50,184 bases of DNA from a bacterium (GTDB lineage Bacteria > Armatimonadota > JACIXR01). The stretch's first letter is position 1; each line of letters begins with the position of its first letter. The stretch is taken from positions 1-50,184 of the forward strand of contig JACIXQ010000007.1 in the NCBI GenBank assembly GCA_014360465.1, read 5' to 3'. Of this stretch, positions 26,231 to 36,030 are shown piece after piece. A model generated the notes under the pieces. That model searched no databases. It was given only the letters and a program-made list of their open reading frames with translations, and was not told the origin of the DNA. A program made the translations under genes and the position numbers.

Positions 26231-28801
26231 TTAATCCTGTATATTAAATCCCCTCTTTTTGGTCTTGTCCAAAGCTATTGATAGCTTGGCTATGTAATAT
26301 AGGTCGGCTTGGCAAAAGGGTATATCTATTTTATCAACGAGCTCTTCAAATGGTTCATCATTTAGCCAAGCGTTTGCTCTAAAGGCATCATAGGCAAAAT
26401 CGGGTGGGTCCAGGAAATTTTCCCCGAAATGCACCTGCCTTTCCTCCCCCACCAAATGCCAAGTTGGGCATAATAGTTCAAAGCTTTGCCAGATGCTTTG
26501 AATTGCTCCCTGGGCTTTATCCCTTAAAATCGCCGCTACCTCGGGGGTTAAATCGTGAAATAAAGCAATCTTTGCCTTGTGGGGGCGAATGCAATAAAAT
26601 AGGGCATCGCCCTTGCCTATGAAATCATCCCATTCTTGAATATTCCTAAAGATGGGAAGACTTAGCGTGTTTGCGGCGCTTTTCCACCAGATTAATAAAG
26701 TAGAGCTCGTTTCATCAAGAATTGGTTTTACTTTCATTTGAGATTCTATGTCGCCCATCCTCTCCGCCATTTTCTGGAAGGCAATTAATGAGGCGAGATA
26801 GCGATTTGCCCTTAAATCACCTTTTTCTTCTAATCGCCATTTTCTTTTTAGAAAATCATCAAAACATCTCTTTATTTCTTCCCATCTATTCTTCACTTTC
26901 TCCCACTCTCCACATCGCTCCGCATATAGCCAAATAGAATAGATATTCCCAAAGGGAAGGGGTTCTTCCTCTCTTAACTCCCTAAGCTGGGAGGGAATAT
27001 ATGCCCATTCTCTTGCCTTTCCCTTTCTTAAATCGTGTTGACAAGTAGAGGAATAAGGGGGATGTTTTTCCCATTCCCTCGCTAAGAAATCCTTGACTTT
27101 AGTTCTTAATTTTGGCGGCAGATGTGGATAAGCATAGGAAAGAGCCTCAAAAATGTCGCCGCTTTGGCTAAAAAAGAACTCCTTCCCTCCAAGCCCTGGT
27201 TCAACATAAAGGGGCATCCAAGAAGTGGAAAGGAACTTTTCCACTTCCGAAGCGAGCTCCCTTTTCAAAGCGGATGGTTGTAGCTTGGCGGGCTTTGGGG
27301 CGAAATTCGTGGCGACTTTACTGCCATCTACCTCTTCCTCTTCCAATGGCTTTTCCACATTTTCACCCATAGTTAAACAAAGGAGCCTACTGCCAACCTG
27401 CAAATAAATGCGATTGCCAACTATTGCTGCACTCCCCCTTGCCGGACCGTGCCATTCGTTTCTCGCCCAAGGGAGATTACGAAATCCTCCCCAGCTATCC
27501 CTTTCTCCCCAGATTGGAAAAAGCTGCTGGGAATTCAAATCGAAACCGCTCAAAGTCCCTTGGTGGATGATCAGAAGGGTATTCCCGACGAGTAAGAAAT
27601 TTTGGCTCTCGTCTGCTGTGCCCCAAAATGTGTTCCAGGGCGGTTGGCTACCTTGAGAATGAAATAAGGGGGTTATAAAATTTCTGGAGATTTCATAAAT
27701 GCCAAGCGAAACCAAGGGAGCAACGCCCAGATTCCAGTTTCCATATGCGGTGCGATACATAAGGAGAAGCCTTCCATCAGGAAGCACCACGGGAAGGTTC
27801 CCAACACCCTGACAACCCCCTGTCCATAAGATTGGTGCTATTTGCACTTCCTTGCCGGTATCAAGGTCGAGGAGGAAGAATGTGCGAGCCTCGGGATGTT
27901 CTTTCAGGTAACCGAGTATCGCTTGGCTCTCCTTTTTCCATAACTGGGGATTGCCTTTGGCTCTATTGCTTTTCGTCCAGGCGTCTATATTTCGCCAATC
28001 GCTATCATCTATCCCAGCACTCCGACAGATGATTCCTCTGTCCTGTGCGAGCAACTGTGCCATATTCAAAACGGGATTGGTACGAATGAGGACGAACCTC
28101 TTATCTCCGGATTTAACGATTATTGGATAATAATCTCTGGCGGTTTGACCCATAAGGGGATTTGATATCCATAATAACTTGCCAGATTTAGCATCAAAAC
28201 AGCGAACTCGCATATCCTCCCCAGTCAGGATAATTTTCCCCTCAAAGTAGCTCGCAGTTTGTCTTATAGGGACACCTATTTTTTTCTCCCAGATGAGCTT
28301 GCCTGAGAAGAGGTCCACTGCCTGGACTCTCCCTTCTCTTGAACCAATGAAAACGATTCGCTCTGCTATCGTGGGGGATGCGGAGAATCCTCCTCTACCT
28401 CCGTAAACTCGCCAGAGCAGCTTTCCATTGCGAGCATCAACCGCATACAGATAGCCATCAGCGTTTCCTGCCACGACCAATCCATCGGAAAAAGCGGGTG
28501 AATGAAGGAAAGAGTTATTTGCTTTGAATCGCCAGATGGGATTTCCCGTTTGGGCGTCAAGGGCGTAAAGATTGCCATTGTGAGTGGTGATAAAGAGCTT
28601 TCCCTCAGCGACTATCGGCTCAACAGAGGTTCCCATTCTCTCATTTGCAAAGTGCCTCGCCCAAAGCAGGCGAAAGGGAGGAACAATCCTTTCGGGTATA
28701 TACCCGTTCCTATCGACGCTTCCCCTAAGGGTTCTCCAGTCGGTTGGGAAGGCGAAGGAAGTGGTGAGAACGAAGAGAACAAATAGGCTTTTTAACCCCA
28801 T
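26231..28801 (-). CDS. Exported PQQ-like beta-propeller protein with long C-terminal domain
   Basis: An 856-residue exported protein (signal peptide MGLKSLFVLFVLTTSFAFPT). Residues about 25-500 contain repeated PQQ-like blades, for example LFITTHNGNLYALDAQTG, LVVAGNADGYLYAVDARNG and IVFIGSREGRVQAVDLFSG, all with the A-x-D-x-x-[TS]G ends of this propeller. Residues about 530-850 are mostly helical, with tryptophans and acidic patches, and unrecognised; an alpha/alpha-barrel is possible but unproven. The lack of a cytochrome domain and presence of many blade repeats suggest a binding or surface protein and not a quinoprotein dehydrogenase. Its ATG overlaps the end of the 59-codon small ORF by 10 bases. 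Confidence 0.82.
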   Translation of the reverse strand: MGLKSLFVLFVLTTSFAFPTDWRTLRGSVDRNGYIPERIVPPFRLLWARHFANERMGTSVEPIVAEGKLFITTHNGNLYALDAQTGNPIWRFKANNSFLHSPAFSDGLVVAGNADGYLYAVDARNGKLLWRVYGGRGGFSASPTIAERIVFIGSREGRVQAVDLFSGKLIWEKKIGVPIRQTASYFEGKIILTGEDMRVRCFDAKSGKLLWISNPLMGQTARDYYPIIVKSGDKRFVLIRTNPVLNMAQLLAQDRGIICRSAGIDDSDWRNIDAWTKSNRAKGNPQLWKKESQAILGYLKEHPEARTFFLLDLDTGKEVQIAPILWTGGCQGVGNLPVVLPDGRLLLMYRTAYGNWNLGVAPLVSLGIYEISRNFITPLFHSQGSQPPWNTFWGTADESQNFLLVGNTLLIIHQGTLSGFDLNSQQLFPIWGERDSWGGFRNLPWARNEWHGPARGSAAIVGNRIYLQVGSRLLCLTMGENVEKPLEEEEVDGSKVATNFAPKPAKLQPSALKRELASEVEKFLSTSWMPLYVEPGLGGKEFFFSQSGDIFEALSYAYPHLPPKLRTKVKDFLAREWEKHPPYSSTCQHDLRKGKAREWAYIPSQLRELREEEPLPFGNIYSIWLYAERCGEWEKVKNRWEEIKRCFDDFLKRKWRLEEKGDLRANRYLASLIAFQKMAERMGDIESQMKVKPILDETSSTLLIWWKSAANTLSLPIFRNIQEWDDFIGKGDALFYCIRPHKAKIALFHDLTPEVAAILRDKAQGAIQSIWQSFELLCPTWHLVGEERQVHFGENFLDPPDFAYDAFRANAWLNDEPFEELVDKIDIPFCQADLYYIAKLSIALDKTKKRGFNIQD

Positions 28802-28971
28802 ATCTCAATGTATTCTAACTCTTCAAATTCCTCCTTGACAAGGAATTGTTCATATAGAACGCTGTTGATTATGTAGATTTGTCGCTCAATAAGCTCGCCA
28901 TAGGGAAAACCTATGGCAAGACAATTTTTAGCATAATAATAAACGCCTTTTACTTGAGCTTTTCTCTTCAT
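28792..28971 (-). CDS. Possible 59-residue small protein
   Basis: An ATG-started frame (28971 to 28792) encodes 59 residues beginning MKRKAQVKGVYYYAKNC and ending EFEELEYIEIWG. Its last ten bases contain the ATG of the PQQ-like gene, the kind of overlap seen between real coupled genes. Its composition (acidic and aromatic, no signal peptide or membrane segment) is protein-like. There is no clear Shine-Dalgarno, and I recognise no relative. It could instead be a chance frame in the leader of the next gene. Confidence 0.45.
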   Translation of the reverse strand: MKRKAQVKGVYYYAKNCLAIGFPYGELIERQIYIINSVLYEQFLVKEEFEELEYIEIWG

Positions 28972-29073
28972 TTTATTGACACTTTATCTTACCCCCAGCA
29001 GGGGGAATAAGGACGACTACAAAGCAATAAAAGTAATAGAAATTGTCTGTGGGTTTTGGAACCACAATAAATC

Positions 29074-29832
29074 TTAAGGGATATTATATAGAATTTTCGG
29101 CAAGGGTGGGTACTCATCAGAAGATAGAATTTCGCGGTTAATTTCCTTGCCGTCTTTTAAAAACACCCTGTAAATATTCACCCGGTATCCGCTTTTGGGC
29201 TTGGGGGTTGCTCCCAATTCCCCAATCAGTGTATATTTAGCTGGCTTTATCTCTTCTTCCTCGCTAAGTATCTCAACTTGATAGGGTGGTCTATATCTGC
29301 TGAGAATTTGGACGAGGAATTTATCACCGATTATTCTCGCTCTTATCCTAATGGGTTGAGGAAAATTGTTTCTAAACTTCAAATCCAATTCTCCATAAGC
29401 TACCGCTGCATCCCTTCCTGGGGAGATATAGTTTGGAGCCCAATAATGGGGACCCCTTTCTATTATCTCAAGACCTGCGAGAAGGACTGCATTGTACAGT
29501 GTTGTGGAAGCTTGGCAGACGCCACCTCCCCAAGCTGGGACCATCAAACCGGTGTAGCTTACAGGTGCCTTTCTGTAGCCTTTCTCCCTGCTCCATGGAC
29601 CGACCGCTTTATTGAAAGAAAAAATATCCCCTGGCTTAATTATAATCCCATTGAGCGTTTTGCCTGCGAGGTCAAGATTGTGTATCTGGTTTGGTGTTCT
29701 GCCCTTCAAAGATGTGGCAAAGCTTGCTATGACTTTTTCACGGCGATATATAATCGCCCCTACCAGGAGAAAGAAAAGAAGAATAAGCCAGGGGAGTACA
29801 AATAAGCAGTTCTTCAATCTGCCGGTCATCAT
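29074..29832 (-). CDS. VanW family protein
   Basis: The 252-residue protein has one N-terminal membrane anchor (LFVLPWLILLFFLLVGAIIY). The VanW core follows: SLKGRTPNQIHNLDLAGKTLNG, IIIKPGDIFSFNKAVGPWSREKGY, the strongly conserved GGGVCQASTTLYNAVLLAGLEI, and ERGPHYWAPNYISPGRDAAVAYG. VanW is found in some vancomycin-resistance clusters but its activity is unknown; most carriers, like this organism, show no resistance cluster. A short C-terminal beta domain (GYRVNIYRVFLKDG) resembles a G5-like strand pattern. Its ATG overlaps the stop of the alpha-2-macroglobulin gene by four bases. Confidence 0.92.
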   Translation of the reverse strand: MMTGRLKNCLFVLPWLILLFFLLVGAIIYRREKVIASFATSLKGRTPNQIHNLDLAGKTLNGIIIKPGDIFSFNKAVGPWSREKGYRKAPVSYTGLMVPAWGGGVCQASTTLYNAVLLAGLEIIERGPHYWAPNYISPGRDAAVAYGELDLKFRNNFPQPIRIRARIIGDKFLVQILSRYRPPYQVEILSEEEEIKPAKYTLIGELGATPKPKSGYRVNIYRVFLKDGKEINREILSSDEYPPLPKILYNIP

Positions 29833-32800
29833 TTTAACTTCACCTTATTGCTGTTCCCGATGCTCCAGTATTGAGGGAAATACATATTGTAGAGGAAAGT
29901 CGGCATAACCCTGTAAACTCCTTCCGTTTCCGTTCGCAGGCGATAACGGAGGGTGATTTCTTCATTTTTTGTGATATAGGGCAGGTAAAAGGCTACCTTG
30001 TCTCCCAGCTCATCGTAATCGTATAATTCTGAATCATCCGATATTCCATTGAACTCACAGCCGGGTGGAAGAGGTTCTTCAATGATGAAATAATCTCGTG
30101 GAATATCACTTTTCCTGAATTTTAGCCTAACTTCAACCTCAATAAACCTGCCTTTCCTGAACTCCTCGGAAGGGCGTCCTGCTTTCCAGATAAGTCCCTC
30201 CTTAGCCGATACGCTGAGGGGGCGATAAACTCTTTTTATCTCAACACCTCCAAGCCCCCTATTTGGTTTTATCTCGTTTCTTTTTAGAATCTCTTCCAAT
30301 TTGAGGGAATAAAAAAGCTTTCCTCTACCCTGCTTGATGAGTTTGATTTCGTTCTCTCCTGGCTTCAGATGCTTCATATCAAGGTTAATTTCCAGCGGTG
30401 GGTTGAATACATCGTTAGAAGAGAAAGAGAATTGTTTAACAGTTCTGCCATTGACCTGAAGATAAACCCTGAAGCTGGGGTTGAGGTCTTCCCAGATTTT
30501 ACTGAATTCCAGTAAGCAGAGAATGACCTGAGCTGTGTCCTTTGTGGAGAGCCATTTATCACCCCTTTTGAGGGTAAGTATGTAATTGACAGCTTTGACG
30601 CAGGCGAAGTTTTGGGGTTGAAGCTTCAACATAGCCCGCAGTGCCAGGGCTGTTTCTTCCACTCCTCCATATTCTCCTTCCCAGAAGCATATGTTTCCGT
30701 TCTCCTGCCTGTCAGTCCAAAGGCTCTGGAAAACCTCTTTTGCTTTGTCCCTTTTTCCAAGGTTTAGATATGAGAGGGTTAAAAGAGCTTTGCCCTTGGG
30801 AGAAAGCTTTGGGAAAATCTGGAAAAAGTAGTCTAAGAAGGGCGATATATCTTCTCCCATTCCTGTCAAAACATAGAAGGCAAGTAGCCACTGGTCTTTT
30901 TCTCTATGCCCTAATTTGGGCACGACTTCTACCTTCACTTGCTCTTCCATCATCCTTAGGAGGGCATTCTTGCCCTGTTCAAGCGTAGCTAATTTGACGG
31001 GAAATCCCATTTTATTCGCTTCCCAGAGCCCCCACAGGGCGTAGGCCGATGTCCAGGGGAGGGTGTCATCGCTCTTAACCCAGCCCCAACCTCCGTCTGT
31101 ATGCTGGAGATAATAGAGGCGGAAGATACCATTGCTTATCATATCGGGTAGCTCTTTCTCCAGCTTCTCGCTCTTTATTCCTTTTTCCTTAAGAAAACGA
31201 TAGAGTGCTATATCAGGGAGGAATGCATCCACGGTTTGCTCTGTGCAACCATAGGGATATCGGGCGAGATAATCAAGCGCGTTGAAAAGGGAGGATGTGA
31301 TTGACGGGGATAGATTGATTTTTAGTTTCACCGTTGAGGGAATGGCATTTTTATCAATCCTAATTTTTTGAAGGACGGTTCCATCTGTTTGTCCGCTTTT
31401 GCTCTCCTCTTTATGAAGTCCAAATGGAAGAATGGGTATCGTTAGCTTCATAGCATCCTTGAGTCCGCTCTTGGCAAGAGCATAAAGTTGTATAGTCGCT
31501 GACTCTTCGTTCTCCACCTCAATATTCCATTCAACCTTACCTTCTTTTTTTGCTTCAATTACCAGTTCTTTTTGCTTATCTCCCTTAATCCTGACATTTT
31601 CCGCCGAGAGCTCCAGTTTCACCGTTTGTTTCTCATCTGTCCGATTGTGAACGATGCCGGTGATGGTCGTCGTATCGCCTTGCCTAACAAATACAGGCAT
31701 AACAAGGCGCAGGAAGAGGGGTTTCTGGGTGATTATGTTAAGTTTGTTTGCTCCGAATATGCTGCTGAAAGTGTTAGCGATAGCCGTTATTCGCCAGCTG
31801 GTTATTGTATCAGGTAGTCTGAAGCTAAATGAGGCGACGCCGTTTTCATCAGTTAAAAGGGATGGAAGCCAGAAGGCTGTATCGGGAAAGTATTGACGGA
31901 CTTCCTCAGGAGAAAAAGCCTTGTTGACAGGACCGAGATAAATCATCTCTCCCGACCAGCGGGTGATTACCTCCAGCGTATCCCTTAGTGCGAAAAATGA
32001 GGTTATATCCTCATCGGCTTTCTCTTCCATTATCTTAAAGATTGCCTCATCTACTACAGCGATGGAGAGCTCACCCTTAAGTGGTTGCCCCTTTTCATCT
32101 TCTATTTTAACCTTGCAGAAAACCTTGCTCCGCGGTTCGTAAACCTTCTTATCGGTTTCAAGCGATAACTTTAATTTAAATCGGGGTGGGTTAATTGATA
32201 GTGTAGCGCTTTCGCTTAGCAGTTTTCCCTTCCTCACTATCGTCGCCTGAACGAGGAGAAAATAACCATAATCTTTTAGATTAGTTATCCTTATAAGATG
32301 TCTTCCCTTCTCCAGGTTTTTGAACTCGTATTTGTAAAGTTTTCTTCCCTCATAAGTGAGAAGGACAACTGCTTTGTAAGGCAGGTCAAGTAGGAGGAGC
32401 GCTTCATCACCCATTTGATAGCTTCTTCTGTCTGAGAGGAGGCGGGGGTGTTTCAAGGGGCGGGTTAGAGAATAGCGACCCTCCACAAGGGAAGGAAGGG
32501 CAACGAGGGAGATAGTATCAAGGATAGCATCCTTTTCCTTTGCTACCAGTTCATATTCTCCTTCTTCCCCTATCATCAGCTGGATTTTCCTTTTTTCTCC
32601 ATCTTTCATATGCAAGCGCCAGAGCGATTGTTCCTTCTTCTTAGCTTTTTTCCCCGCCCAGTAAATCTTATACAGGATTACTTTTATCTCTCTCCTATCT
32701 TTGAATGGCGAGGAGTAGGAAAGCTCGGCATCCATCTTCTCCCCCACTTTCAAGATTGTCCTATGTAGGGATAGTTTGAGGGTTGAAGGGCTTCTCGTTA

Positions 32801-34451
32801 CTAAAAAATTAGTGCTGGCTTGAGCGGTGCGATTGGCAGTATCGGTTACTGTGACATTCACAGAATAGATGTAATCTCGCATCCTGCCGGGCTCCCTTTC
32901 TAAGCGAAGTGAAATAGTTGCCTTCCCCATATTGTCCGTTTTCGTCGTTGCCATCCGCACCATCTCTCCATTTTCTTCCTCGCCAATAACGGACCCTTCT
33001 TCAAAATATGGTGAGTATGGCGAACGATAAACCTCGTAATCAACCGTTGCTCCAGACACGGGCACGCCGAACAAATAATTCGCCTCCACCTCCACCTTGG
33101 CAGTTTCGCCTACAAGATAGCGTTCCTTATTCGGTTTCAGCTTCACCTCCATTTCCGGTTTTCTGTAAACCGAGACATTAAAATAGCAAATATCGTATGC
33201 TCCAACATCTTTACAGGAAACATTTATACTATAAATTCCCGGCTTGGCAGTGGAGGGGATTTTGAATGAACCCCAGCAACTGCCGAGCCGATTCGTTCTT
33301 AGCTCGGAGATATGGAGGATGTTTTCCTCCTCATCTGTGACCACATATTTAAGTCTGAGCTGGTGGGGAAGTCTGTATTCCTCATTTCTCAGTGCCCTCA
33401 CGATGCTCTTGAAATAGACCGTTTGACCGGGACGATAGATGGGTCTTTCTGTGTAAGTATATATTCTGTAGCTGGTTTCTCCCCTTCGTGGGTATTCATA
33501 TTCCCAGATGGCAAGAAAGGCATAGGAGGGTCCAATTTTACCAACAATTTTACAAGGTCCGGTATACTTTCCTTCCCATAATCCCATGCTACTCGTTTTG
33601 CCTGTTATGATTTCGTTTCTTCTCTGAACCATTATATCCACACCCTCCAGGGGGAAGCCTTTCTCAAGGTCTGTTGCCCAGAGTAGGATTTTTTCTCCAT
33701 CCTGCTTAAGGATTAGGGCGAGTGATGTTACGAGGAAGATGAGACTTGATTTCACTATGCCCGAGCTGGCGTCCAGAATATAAAGACCAGGTGGTAAGTA
33801 AGGGATTTTGCCGCCCCAGTTGAAGGTGTCCTCAGGGTCCCTCTTTATATTTTCCTCCCAGCTTTTAACCAGTTCCCGGGGCAGGGAAAGCTCTGCGGGT
33901 GTTCCTGGCTGACGCCAGGGATAAATGTATTTCCCTAATTCAAACAATTTTGCTACTGGCAATTCTTCCAATTTGAAACGGTAGAGAGTAAGGTGTAGTT
34001 TTTCCTCCGGAGCGTATCCGCTTGCCCAGACCCTAACGGATTCTCCCGTGTGGAATACGGACTTATCCGCCCAGATGGATATGCTCGTCTCCGAACGGCT
34101 CAACTTAAGAACGATTTTCTTCCTTTCGCCTTCTTTTATCTGGACATATCTTTCCCTTTCGTCGGCGAGATAGTGGGCGGAGGATTGGCAGTAGAGGAAA
34201 TATTTACTTGCCGGAATGCCAGCGAGTAGGAAGTGTCCCTCTTCATCGGTCTTTGCTTTATAAGCTCTCTTAAAATCCCACGCCTCGGGGGAGAGGGAAA
34301 CCTCGGCTCCTTGGATTGGTTTTCCGTTCTCTCCCGCAAGCACTATTCCTTCAATAGAGCCCAACGGTGTCTCCATCTTTATGAAGAAGGCGAAAAGAGT
34401 ACCTATCCAGACGAGCGCTATTAAGGATAAAAAGAGCTCATTTCTCTTCAT
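29829..34451 (-). CDS. Alpha-2-macroglobulin-family protein with thioester motif
   Basis: A 1540-residue protein whose N-terminus MKRNELFLSLIALVWIGTLFAFF is a membrane anchor or uncleaved signal; no lipobox is seen. It then has a carboxypeptidase-regulatory-like beta domain (GSIEGIVLAGENGKPIQGAEV). A series of macroglobulin beta-sandwich domains follows (for example YTERPIYRPGQTVYFKSIVR and KLKPNKERYLVGETAKVEV). The thioester site YPYGCTEQTVDAF has Cys about 1069 and Gln about 1072. The toroid domain around it carries GGWGWVKSDDTLPWTSAYALWGL. Bacterial relatives trap foreign proteases at the cell envelope. I chose the ATG at 34451 with GGAGAAAG just upstream, overlapping the membrane-protein gene by four bases. 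Usually PBP1c is the partner; here it is a polytopic membrane protein. Confidence 0.92.
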   Translation of the reverse strand: MKRNELFLSLIALVWIGTLFAFFIKMETPLGSIEGIVLAGENGKPIQGAEVSLSPEAWDFKRAYKAKTDEEGHFLLAGIPASKYFLYCQSSAHYLADERERYVQIKEGERKKIVLKLSRSETSISIWADKSVFHTGESVRVWASGYAPEEKLHLTLYRFKLEELPVAKLFELGKYIYPWRQPGTPAELSLPRELVKSWEENIKRDPEDTFNWGGKIPYLPPGLYILDASSGIVKSSLIFLVTSLALILKQDGEKILLWATDLEKGFPLEGVDIMVQRRNEIITGKTSSMGLWEGKYTGPCKIVGKIGPSYAFLAIWEYEYPRRGETSYRIYTYTERPIYRPGQTVYFKSIVRALRNEEYRLPHQLRLKYVVTDEEENILHISELRTNRLGSCWGSFKIPSTAKPGIYSINVSCKDVGAYDICYFNVSVYRKPEMEVKLKPNKERYLVGETAKVEVEANYLFGVPVSGATVDYEVYRSPYSPYFEEGSVIGEEENGEMVRMATTKTDNMGKATISLRLEREPGRMRDYIYSVNVTVTDTANRTAQASTNFLVTRSPSTLKLSLHRTILKVGEKMDAELSYSSPFKDRREIKVILYKIYWAGKKAKKKEQSLWRLHMKDGEKRKIQLMIGEEGEYELVAKEKDAILDTISLVALPSLVEGRYSLTRPLKHPRLLSDRRSYQMGDEALLLLDLPYKAVVLLTYEGRKLYKYEFKNLEKGRHLIRITNLKDYGYFLLVQATIVRKGKLLSESATLSINPPRFKLKLSLETDKKVYEPRSKVFCKVKIEDEKGQPLKGELSIAVVDEAIFKIMEEKADEDITSFFALRDTLEVITRWSGEMIYLGPVNKAFSPEEVRQYFPDTAFWLPSLLTDENGVASFSFRLPDTITSWRITAIANTFSSIFGANKLNIITQKPLFLRLVMPVFVRQGDTTTITGIVHNRTDEKQTVKLELSAENVRIKGDKQKELVIEAKKEGKVEWNIEVENEESATIQLYALAKSGLKDAMKLTIPILPFGLHKEESKSGQTDGTVLQKIRIDKNAIPSTVKLKINLSPSITSSLFNALDYLARYPYGCTEQTVDAFLPDIALYRFLKEKGIKSEKLEKELPDMISNGIFRLYYLQHTDGGWGWVKSDDTLPWTSAYALWGLWEANKMGFPVKLATLEQGKNALLRMMEEQVKVEVVPKLGHREKDQWLLAFYVLTGMGEDISPFLDYFFQIFPKLSPKGKALLTLSYLNLGKRDKAKEVFQSLWTDRQENGNICFWEGEYGGVEETALALRAMLKLQPQNFACVKAVNYILTLKRGDKWLSTKDTAQVILCLLEFSKIWEDLNPSFRVYLQVNGRTVKQFSFSSNDVFNPPLEINLDMKHLKPGENEIKLIKQGRGKLFYSLKLEEILKRNEIKPNRGLGGVEIKRVYRPLSVSAKEGLIWKAGRPSEEFRKGRFIEVEVRLKFRKSDIPRDYFIIEEPLPPGCEFNGISDDSELYDYDELGDKVAFYLPYITKNEEITLRYRLRTETEGVYRVMPTFLYNMYFPQYWSIGNSNKVKLK

Positions 34452-35881
34452 TTTTCTTTCTCCTTCCCGCGTGCGAGAAGATAGACGAGGAAGCAAGCGA
34501 GGGGCACAGTGCCCAGTGTGATGTAGAATTTGTGCACCCTCTTCAGCTCAGCTGATAGAGGGGATAGCAGAGGTGTGAGAAGGATAGCCAATAGGAGGAG
34601 AAAGATAGCAAAGGATGGGAAAGCGAATTCCTCTCCTCTCAAGTAGAGAAAGAGAAGGATTATGGAACCGATAAGAGCACCGGCGAAGATACCTACCGAA
34701 GCGTTTAAGCCGTAAATAGCGACGAGAAAGGAGAAAATGATGAGTGATAATAAGGAGATGAGTAATTTGTTAAGTGGGGTGCGTTTTTCTTCCATAGGTA
34801 GGATTAGAAGTAGAATGACGCCGGTGAGCAGACCAAGGAAAGGGAAGAAATCGTAAAAGCTGGGAATGGCAACAAATGGCGCTGTAGAGAAGAGCTGATA
34901 AAAGATGCGAAAAATGGCGAGGATCGCGATTGAGAGAAGAAAGAGATTGAAAGTTCTCTTCGCTTTCGGATTGTCTTCTGAAAAGATGAGGGCGGAGAAA
35001 GGAATGAGGGAAAGACCAGCGAGGCAGACGCCATAGGCGCGTAAGAGACGAAAGGATATGGCGAATAGACCGAGAAGAAGGAGGACCACGACTATTGATA
35101 TTCTCCTTTCATCTTTCGTCTCCAAAAGAAGCAGGGTGACAATTGCTCCTGTTACTGACCCTGCCGAGCTCACAAAGAAGAAGGGCAAATGATGAAAATA
35201 GAAATAGGAAAGGGCAAAGATGAAGGTTAAAAAGAAAAGGGTAACGAGGAGTAGCCTTATCATTTTGCTTCCTCGTAAAGAAGCGAAGAAGGAAAGAAGA
35301 GCGATGGCGGATAGCGAGAGGGGTAAGAGATACCATAGTTCTTCCGGAAGCTTCTTTTCGCTCATTGCGGAGTGAAAGACGCCGAAGGTAAGGGCGAGGG
35401 CAAGAAGGAGGGCAACATTCTGTGCCCATCCAATCTCGTCGGGGCGTTCTTTGAGGAAGGCGCTACTTAAGAAGGTGATTAGCGAGAAGGCGATGAGGAA
35501 ACCGAAGAGAAAGATTGGCAGGTCATAGGGAAGGAAATAGGCGATGACGATGAGAAGGAGGGGAAGGCTGGTGGATGAGAGAAGAGAGGGAGGTGGATAG
35601 GAAGAAGCTGGAAGGCGGAGGGAGAAAAGGAGAAGGGTGCCGCTTAACCCACCGAGAAGGATGCCTATCCCAAAACCTCGTGAGGAGAAGCCTTGCCAGG
35701 CGGGGAATGGCGGTTTGAGATAATAGAAAACAAAAAAGAGTAAAGGGATGGACCATAGCAGGATTTTAAGAACGAAGAAAGGGGGTATCTTTAACCGGGC
35801 TTCTTTTTTCCTGCTCGCGAATAGAGCGAACAGAATACCAAAAAAACTAACTGCAATCACTGGAACGAATTGCCAATCCAT
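34448..35881 (-). CDS. Polytopic membrane protein of unknown function
   Basis: A 477-residue protein that is almost entirely hydrophobic segments, twelve or more, separated by short loops. It begins MDWQFVPVIAVSFFGILFALF and ends LGTVPLACFLVYLLARGKEKEK. No transporter or enzyme motif was recognised; the even spacing and lack of charged residues in the helices resemble flippase-like or O-antigen-polymerase-like proteins, but this is only an impression. I chose the ATG at 35881, which has AAGGGG about 8 bases upstream, over a longer frame to 35968. Translational coupling (ATGA) to the alpha-2-macroglobulin gene suggests they work together at the envelope. Confidence 0.75.
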   Translation of the reverse strand: MDWQFVPVIAVSFFGILFALFASRKKEARLKIPPFFVLKILLWSIPLLFFVFYYLKPPFPAWQGFSSRGFGIGILLGGLSGTLLLFSLRLPASSYPPPSLLSSTSLPLLLIVIAYFLPYDLPIFLFGFLIAFSLITFLSSAFLKERPDEIGWAQNVALLLALALTFGVFHSAMSEKKLPEELWYLLPLSLSAIALLSFFASLRGSKMIRLLLVTLFFLTFIFALSYFYFHHLPFFFVSSAGSVTGAIVTLLLLETKDERRISIVVVLLLLGLFAISFRLLRAYGVCLAGLSLIPFSALIFSEDNPKAKRTFNLFLLSIAILAIFRIFYQLFSTAPFVAIPSFYDFFPFLGLLTGVILLLILPMEEKRTPLNKLLISLLSLIIFSFLVAIYGLNASVGIFAGALIGSIILLFLYLRGEEFAFPSFAIFLLLLAILLTPLLSPLSAELKRVHKFYITLGTVPLACFLVYLLARGKEKEK

Positions 35882-36030
35882 ATTCTTTTTCCCCTTTCTT
35901 AAAAAAGATGGTAGTGCCTTTATGCTTTCCACTTTGTCTTCCCTCAATATAGCAGAGGGAAAAATCACGATAATTTAGCGCTATCCAAAGTTTGCTAAAT
36001 ATTAGATACATCAGGTGAGTTAAAAGTTTC

